Assembly: GCF_016722925.1 (NCBI RefSeq)
Contig: NZ_JAEQNC010000024.1
Coordinates: 1-41,404, forward strand
Direction: 5' to 3'
Source of the DNA: Phytoamicus setariae
Lineage (GTDB): Bacteria > Pseudomonadota > Alphaproteobacteria > Rhizobiales > Rhizobiaceae
DNA length: 41,404 nt
The position numbers and the translations under genes were made by a program. Shown here piece after piece: positions 36,979 to 41,404 of the stretch. The notes under the pieces were generated by a model that saw only the letters and a program-made list of their open reading frames with translations, was not told the origin of the DNA and did no database searches. Position 1 is the stretch's first letter, and the number at the start of each line of letters is the position of its first letter.

Positions 36979-38007
36979 ATGCGTAGTACCAAGACCATTC
37001 ATGTGATTTCCGCGCATGCGGAAGGCGAGGTCGGCGACGTCATCGTCGGCGGTGTGAAGCCGCCACCCGGAGAAACGATCTGGGAACAGAGCCGCTGGAT
37101 CGCCAAGGACAATACCCTGCGCAATTTCGTCTTGAACGAGCCGCGCGGCGGGGTCTTCCGCCATGTCAACCTGCTGGTGCCACCCAAGCACCCGGACGCC
37201 GATGCTGCCTTCATCATCATGGAGCCGGAAGATACGCCGCCGATGTCGGGATCGAACTCGATTTGCGTCTCCACCGTGCTGCTGGACAGTGGCATTCTGC
37301 CGATGACGGAGCCGGTAACCGAAATTACACTTGAGGCCCCTGGCGGTCTCGTTCGCGTGCGGGCCGAATGCCGCAACGGCAAAGCCGAGCGGATCTTCGT
37401 ACAGAACCTGCCGAGCTTTGCCGAACGGCTGGATGCGAAGCTCGAAGTGGAGGGGTTGGGGACTTTGACTGTCGATACCGCCTATGGCGGCGACAGCTTC
37501 GTGATTGTCGATGCCGCCGCGATGGGTTTCAGCCTGAAGCCGGACGAGGCGCATGATATCGCGCGTCTCGGCGTTCGGATCACCAATGCAGCTAACGCTG
37601 CGCTGGGATTCCACCATCCGGAAAATCCAGACTGGAAGCATTTCTCCTTCTGCCTGTTCGCTGGTCCTGTCGAGCGTACCGCCGAAGGTTTGCGCGCAGG
37701 TGCGGCAGTTGCAATCCAGCCTGGCAAGGTCGACCGTTCGCCGACGGGTACAGCGCTTTCGGCCCGTATGGCAGTGCTGCACGCGCGCGGACAGATGAAC
37801 ATGGAAGACCGGCTAACCGCAGTATCGTTGATCGGCTCGACGTTTTCGGGTCGCATCCTTGGTACGACTGCAGTCGGTGACCGCCCGGCGATCCTGCCGG
37901 AAATCTCCGGCCGAGCCTGGATTACCGGGACACACCAGCACATGCTCGACCCGTCCGACCCCTGGCCCGAGGGCTACCGGTTGACCGACACCTGGGGCGC
38001 GCGCTGA
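36979..38007 (+). CDS. proline racemase superfamily protein with Ser/Thr instead of Cys/Cys
   Basis: This encodes 342 residues, beginning ten bases after aconitase X (AGGAA before the start). The fold is that of proline racemases and hydroxyproline epimerases ([46 protein letters not shown]). The two catalytic positions are Ser90 ([10 protein letters not shown]) and Thr256 ([12 protein letters not shown]). Known assignments in the superfamily are Cys/Cys or Ser/Cys for epimerases and Cys/Thr for trans-3-hydroxy-L-proline dehydratase; a Ser/Thr pair fits neither exactly. Its place after aconitase X suggests a part in 3-hydroxyproline use, perhaps a dehydratase or an epimerase variant, or an inactive relative. 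Last gene of the catabolic operon. Confidence 0.8.
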   Translation: MRSTKTIHVISAHAEGEVGDVIVGGVKPPPGETIWEQSRWIAKDNTLRNFVLNEPRGGVFRHVNLLVPPKHPDADAAFIIMEPEDTPPMSGSNSICVSTVLLDSGILPMTEPVTEITLEAPGGLVRVRAECRNGKAERIFVQNLPSFAERLDAKLEVEGLGTLTVDTAYGGDSFVIVDAAAMGFSLKPDEAHDIARLGVRITNAANAALGFHHPENPDWKHFSFCLFAGPVERTAEGLRAGAAVAIQPGKVDRSPTGTALSARMAVLHARGQMNMEDRLTAVSLIGSTFSGRILGTTAVGDRPAILPEISGRAWITGTHQHMLDPSDPWPEGYRLTDTWGAR

Positions 38008-38124
38008 CCCAAAAAAGCAGGTGGATGCCGCTGTAAGAGATTGAGGTCGCCGCGAAAGTGGCGATCTCTGTTACTGGTAGGCAAGATCTGGGTAAACGCA
38101 CCCTGGTTTTGGGTAACTTTCACG

Positions 38125-39207
38125 TCATGAATTCGATAGCTCCGGATGCTCGGCATCCTCTTCGGCTGCCATCGCTTCCGGACGATGTCTTGGCCATAAG
38201 ATCGGGGCCAGTGTAAGTACGATCAGGATTGCCAGCACAATGCTGAATATCCGGGTGGAAAAAGTTTCCCCAGCTGTCCCCGGTATCGGTGAAATGGCTA
38301 TGCCCAATATCAGCAGGAAGATGGTGAACGCCCCGGCAAATACTTTTGCCGCGGGAATGTTCCTTGCGGCGTGGCCTCCAAACGTGAGGCCGGCAGTCAG
38401 CACCGTGAGAAACAAAAACGGCAGTGTCGGCCGCATTTCCAGGAAGCTGAAGGCGATGCAGGCGGCCAGTCCGCCGAGAAAGTTGACAAGCATCAAGCCG
38501 GTCGCAGCCTTTCCGCTTGCGGCGACATCGAGTTGCATCAGCAGCGATGCGACGGTGAGCGGGATCACCATCGCGGTGGAAAACCGATCGTTCGTCAGGC
38601 AGAGCAGCACGACAAGCAGTAGAATTGTGGTGTTTGCCAGCGCATGAGCGACGGGGCGAGGTGATTTCGGCGACGGAACAGGTGTGACATCTTTTTCCGC
38701 CCGCGCCGGCAATAGCGCATGTGCAAGCCACATCAGCAACAGGCCTGTTATCACGCCCTTGAGCAACAGTGACAGGATGGACTCGCCAAGGTCGCGGTTC
38801 AGGATGCCGAAAAGCGGCACCATGACCCCGACCATAAGGGCAAGCAACGCCACTGTGCCGCCTTTTCCTGACGCTTGAATGTAAAAGCAGCAGAAATACA
38901 GCCCGCCGAGCAACGGCATGATCACCAACGGGCGTTGACCGGCAATCGCCACAAGATATTCCAGCGATGTACCCAGCCCGACAATCAGAACGATCATTCC
39001 GATAGCCGTCGCAAGCGGCATCGGGCGGTTGCTCGACAGGAGGAACTGCGCGGCAAACAAAGGCCCGAGAAATGGCAGGATGGAGCCCACCGCAACGGCT
39101 ACGGTAAAGCCAAGGGCAGCAGCAAAAGCAGCCCGGAGGCCCTTCCGACCTTCATCGGAATTCCAAGCATATCCTGCAATCTTCTCGCCGGAAGCCGATT
39201 TGGTCAT
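38125..39207 (-). CDS. DUF2955 multi-span membrane protein, partner of the HlyD-type protein
   Basis: This encodes 360 residues. About ten hydrophobic helices in two halves are separated by a polar linker (PARAEKDVTPVPSPKSPRP). The pattern GLRAAFAAALGFTVAVAVG, LGPLFAAQFLLSSNRPMP, and a second half from NTTILLLVVLLCLTNDRFS matches the DUF2955 family (PF11168), relatives of the FUSC/AaeB aromatic acid exporters. It lies 24 bases after a HlyD-family adaptor gene, so the two probably form an efflux system in the inner membrane. The substrate is unknown. It is transcribed against the hydroxyproline operon, convergent with its end. Confidence 0.85.
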   Translation of the reverse strand: MTKSASGEKIAGYAWNSDEGRKGLRAAFAAALGFTVAVAVGSILPFLGPLFAAQFLLSSNRPMPLATAIGMIVLIVGLGTSLEYLVAIAGQRPLVIMPLLGGLYFCCFYIQASGKGGTVALLALMVGVMVPLFGILNRDLGESILSLLLKGVITGLLLMWLAHALLPARAEKDVTPVPSPKSPRPVAHALANTTILLLVVLLCLTNDRFSTAMVIPLTVASLLMQLDVAASGKAATGLMLVNFLGGLAACIAFSFLEMRPTLPFLFLTVLTAGLTFGGHAARNIPAAKVFAGAFTIFLLILGIAISPIPGTAGETFSTRIFSIVLAILIVLTLAPILWPRHRPEAMAAEEDAEHPELSNS

Positions 39208-39231
39208 TTTGCCCCGCTATATCAGTCCGGT

Positions 39232-40431
39232 CTAGTTGAGATAGGTCAGATACTTTAGAACGTTCATCCAGACTTGGCCCACCAGATTCGTCACCGGATG
39301 CTCACCGGTGTAAATGACCACATGAGCCTGCGCTCCATAGCGAACGCCCTTCGGCCGCTCACCTTGCAGGATAAGGCGCACGGGGAAACTCTGCGGTGTC
39401 CGAATCCAGCCGTTCTCGTTTGAAACTTTCGGCAGTCCGGTCTCTGGGTCGACGCTGCCTTGCGCGACCCCCAAGCCGACACTTTCTACCGTAGCCGGGT
39501 ACAACTTGCCCGGAAGCGCGTCGAACAAGATTTCGGCCTTGTTGCCGGGGGCGACGTTCTCGAGGCTGTTTTCCTTGAATGCTGCAGTGATCCACAGGGT
39601 TTGGGTGTCGATGAAAGTGATCGCATTCTTGCCGGCGGTAGCAAAACTGCCGATCGACAACTGGAGGTTAGTCACAACACCGTCAGATGGCGCCTTGACG
39701 GTCGAACGGATGACGTCCAGTTGGGCGCGGCCGAGCGCTGCAAGGGCTTCCTGTATCTGCGGATTGTCATTGCCAGCGGGACCTAGCTCTTCGCGCGCGC
39801 GTCGCAGGTCGGCTTCGGCGGCGAGCACGGTTGCTTGCATCTCTTTGAGGCGGGTTGCGTCTAATTCAGCTCTCTGGGCCGTAACCGCGCCTTTCTTGAG
39901 CAGTTCCGCGGAACGGTTCGCCTGTTCACGGGTATTGTCCAGCGTGGCGTTGGCCTCTACCAGCCTCGCTTGTGCAGCATCGACATTGGCTGTCGAAACG
40001 CCGATCTCCTGTCCAACGCGCCCAAGACGGGATTCGGCTTCCCGCACGGCTATCTCGAATTGTTCGGGATCGATACGAAAGAGCACCTGGCCCGCTTTCA
40101 CCCTGCTGTTGTCACTCACGGGTACGTCGACAACCCGGCCGTTCACTTCCGGCGCAATGCCAACGACATAGGCCTGTATGGTCGCCTGCGACGTGATCGG
40201 CGTCCTGCGCTCCATGAAAACGGAAAGCGCGAACAGCAGCGCCGTTATGATGAGTACGGAAAACGCTATTCCCCGGAGTGGATTTCCCTTCTGGATCTGC
40301 GGTTGTTCCTCCGGCAAATCAGACGTAGCTTTAAATGCTTCTTCAGACAAATCATTCGCCCCCTGATGCTTTGACCCGGAACCTTCAAGATCAACAGCTT
40401 GCCATCGTCGCCTTGGAAGTATCGGATACAT
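39232..40431 (-). CDS. HlyD/EmrA-family membrane fusion protein
   Basis: This encodes 399 residues as drawn; the true start may be TTG 40350, because the first 27 residues lack a ribosome binding site and look non-homologous. One membrane helix (GIAFSVLIITALLFALSVFM) anchors it in the inner membrane. The periplasmic part has a split biotinyl-lipoyl domain (VVGIAPEVNGRVVDVPVSDNSRVKAGQVLF and VKAPSDGVVTNLQLSIGSF), a long coiled-coil hairpin (REAESRLG to RRAREELG) and a beta-barrel (TLWITAAFKENSLENVAPG). It connects the DUF2955 pump to the outer membrane. No outer-membrane factor gene is seen nearby. Confidence 0.88.
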   Translation of the reverse strand: MYPILPRRRWQAVDLEGSGSKHQGANDLSEEAFKATSDLPEEQPQIQKGNPLRGIAFSVLIITALLFALSVFMERRTPITSQATIQAYVVGIAPEVNGRVVDVPVSDNSRVKAGQVLFRIDPEQFEIAVREAESRLGRVGQEIGVSTANVDAAQARLVEANATLDNTREQANRSAELLKKGAVTAQRAELDATRLKEMQATVLAAEADLRRAREELGPAGNDNPQIQEALAALGRAQLDVIRSTVKAPSDGVVTNLQLSIGSFATAGKNAITFIDTQTLWITAAFKENSLENVAPGNKAEILFDALPGKLYPATVESVGLGVAQGSVDPETGLPKVSNENGWIRTPQSFPVRLILQGERPKGVRYGAQAHVVIYTGEHPVTNLVGQVWMNVLKYLTYLN

Positions 40432-41197
40432 ATGCCGCTCGAACCAACACTCACTACCCGGACCTGCTCCCGGAAGTCCCCACCGGAGAAGGAACTCCCG
40501 CCGGAAACATCATGCTCTCAAGCAACTGGAACTTCCAGCAAATTGGAACGCTTTGGAAGCCCTAGCTGCAATTCCCCCCGTTGTCCGGCGCCGCCATCCG
40601 GTCATTTATGCAATTCACCGACAGAAGATTGCGTTAGTCAATCCCTCGGTTGCATTCTGTAGCTGAAACGCCTCTGCAGCAAAGTAAAAAGGAGGAGAAT
40701 GCTGGCTCTGCCAGTCTAAGTCATGAACCCTATATTTGACTTATGATTTCGTCAAACATGCAGCCTCCATCGATTCGAGCAGTTCTTTGTGGGGGGGCAT
40801 CGCGACCCCAAACGGCGCGCCGGGCAGTCCTGCCGCGGCAAACAGGAATCATGCGGCCAATCTCGCTGACGTGAGGACAAGCCGCGCCGTCAATCTGCCG
40901 GGCAAGGCAACACTCGCAGCGATCGCAACCTCCGAAAGCCATGTGCAAGATCCTCAAGAAAGTTCTTAAATAATGGTAATAACCGCTTGTCTATAAATTA
41001 GGAAACCCTCTTTTACCGCTGCGGCTGCGATTTCGGGGGCGCGTTCAGATGACGGGAAACTGCTCTACCCTATGGCGTTTACCGTTTTTCAAACAATTTC
41101 TCTTGCGCATCCCGGGCGAAAGCTCTAAACGGCTGCGCAAACCGGCAGCGCAACGCGCCGGCAAAGCCCGTCCTTTGATCTTGAGGTAGTAGTCACA
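40432..41197. other. intergenic region, right end of the insertion and tuf promoter region
   Basis: Small frames on both strands (for example 40736-40969 and its opposite strand) show no coherent protein pattern. CTGGAACTTCCAG near 40527-40539 is a short palindrome. From about 41050 on the sequence should be the native upstream region of tuf, with a C/G-rich leader and AGGTAG before the start codon. No copy of the tRNA-Gly 3' end was found here. Confidence 0.5.
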
Positions 41198-41404
41198 ATG
41201 GCAAAGAGCAAGTTTGAGCGGAACAAGCCGCACGTCAACATTGGCACGATCGGTCACGTCGACCACGGCAAGACGTCGCTGACGGCCGCGATCACCAAGT
41301 ATTTCGGCGAGTTCAAGGCGTATGACCAGATCGACGCCGCTCCGGAAGAAAAGGCACGCGGCATCACCATTTCGACGGCGCACGTCGAATATGAAACGCC
41401 GGCC
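41198..41404 (+). CDS. tuf: elongation factor Tu, N-terminal part (cut by the window end)
   Basis: From ATG 41198 (GAGG about ten bases upstream) 69 codons are seen. They read [20 protein letters not shown], then [19 protein letters not shown] and [18 protein letters not shown]. This is the G1 P-loop (GHVDHGKT) and switch I effector region (RGITI) of EF-Tu, the GTPase that brings aminoacyl-tRNA to the ribosome. The rest lies beyond the window. Its normal neighbour on the left in related genomes is tRNA-Gly. Confidence 0.98.

Noticed and set aside
38030-38077. Possible terminator after the last catabolic gene
   Set aside because: AGAGAT...TCGCC and GGCGATCTCT can pair only with a five-base bulge and no T-run follows, so it is too weak to list as a feature.
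40736-40969. 77-codon + frame and its 75-codon antisense partner before tuf
   Set aside because: No ribosome binding site or protein pattern in either; probably open by chance.
41000-41197. Search for a copy of the tRNA-Gly 3' end as right attachment site
   Set aside because: No stretch resembling GGGTTCGATTCCCG was found near tuf, so a simple tRNA-targeted integration with direct repeats is not shown.

Overview
The window looks like a chromosome segment of an alphaproteobacterium of the Rhizobiales (Hyphomicrobiales), in the broad Phyllobacterium/Ochrobactrum/Mesorhizobium/Rhizobium range. The evidence is the gene order rlmB - tRNA-Tyr - tRNA-Gly - (insertion) - tuf, the Omp25-like porin, the LigD/Ku set, rhizobial-type stress genes and GGAAC-N17-GTT promoters of the EcfG (general stress sigma factor) type. 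The species cannot be fixed from sequence reading alone.

Layout. (1) 1-14.6 kb is an accessory, gene-sparse region. It opens with the end of a phage-type lysis cassette (endolysin tail, holin-like and coiled-coil membrane proteins). It then carries small stress or envelope genes: a PHB-depolymerase-family esterase, a YflT-like protein, a PepSY-like periplasmic protein, a secreted COG4315-type protein, YfbU, an outer-membrane beta-barrel, a KaiC-like ATPase translationally coupled to a hybrid histidine kinase, an SRAP/YedK protein and a PRC-barrel protein. Gene remnants and repeats lie between them, and it ends at tRNA-Thr. (2) 14.8-18.8 kb looks like conserved backbone: a secreted alpha/beta-hydrolase-fold protein without its catalytic residues, an MliC-domain protein, a PhnA/YjdM-like protein, a small secreted protein, rlmB, tRNA-Tyr and tRNA-Gly. 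(3) 18.8-41.1 kb appears inserted between tRNA-Gly and tuf. It holds a non-homologous end-joining cassette (ku - ligD - ku), a large hydroxyproline catabolic cluster and an HlyD/DUF2955 efflux pair. (4) The window ends in the first 69 codons of tuf (EF-Tu).

How the genes work together. The 24.6-38.0 kb cluster has a GntR/FCD regulator, a LysE-type exporter, a polar amino-acid ABC transporter and enzymes for two routes. The first takes trans-4-hydroxy-L-proline through a 2-epimerase, an FAD D-hydroxyproline dehydrogenase, a DapA-family deaminase and 2-oxoglutarate-semialdehyde dehydrogenase to 2-oxoglutarate. The second takes cis-3-hydroxy-L-proline through a fused aconitase X dehydratase and an Ldh/DpkA-family reductase to L-proline. 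TTGT-NN-ACAA type palindromes lie upstream of the regulator and of the deaminase gene, and related TTTTGTATAC sites lie upstream of the dehydrogenases and the ABC transporter.

Most notable observation: two copies (5474-5560 and 8161-8250) of a roughly 90-nt element that folds into two hairpins, with a compensatory base-pair change between the copies. Each begins exactly 11 nt after the GTT of an EcfG-like promoter, which suggests a small RNA family under the general stress sigma factor. Several neighbouring stress genes and the first ku gene have the same promoter type.
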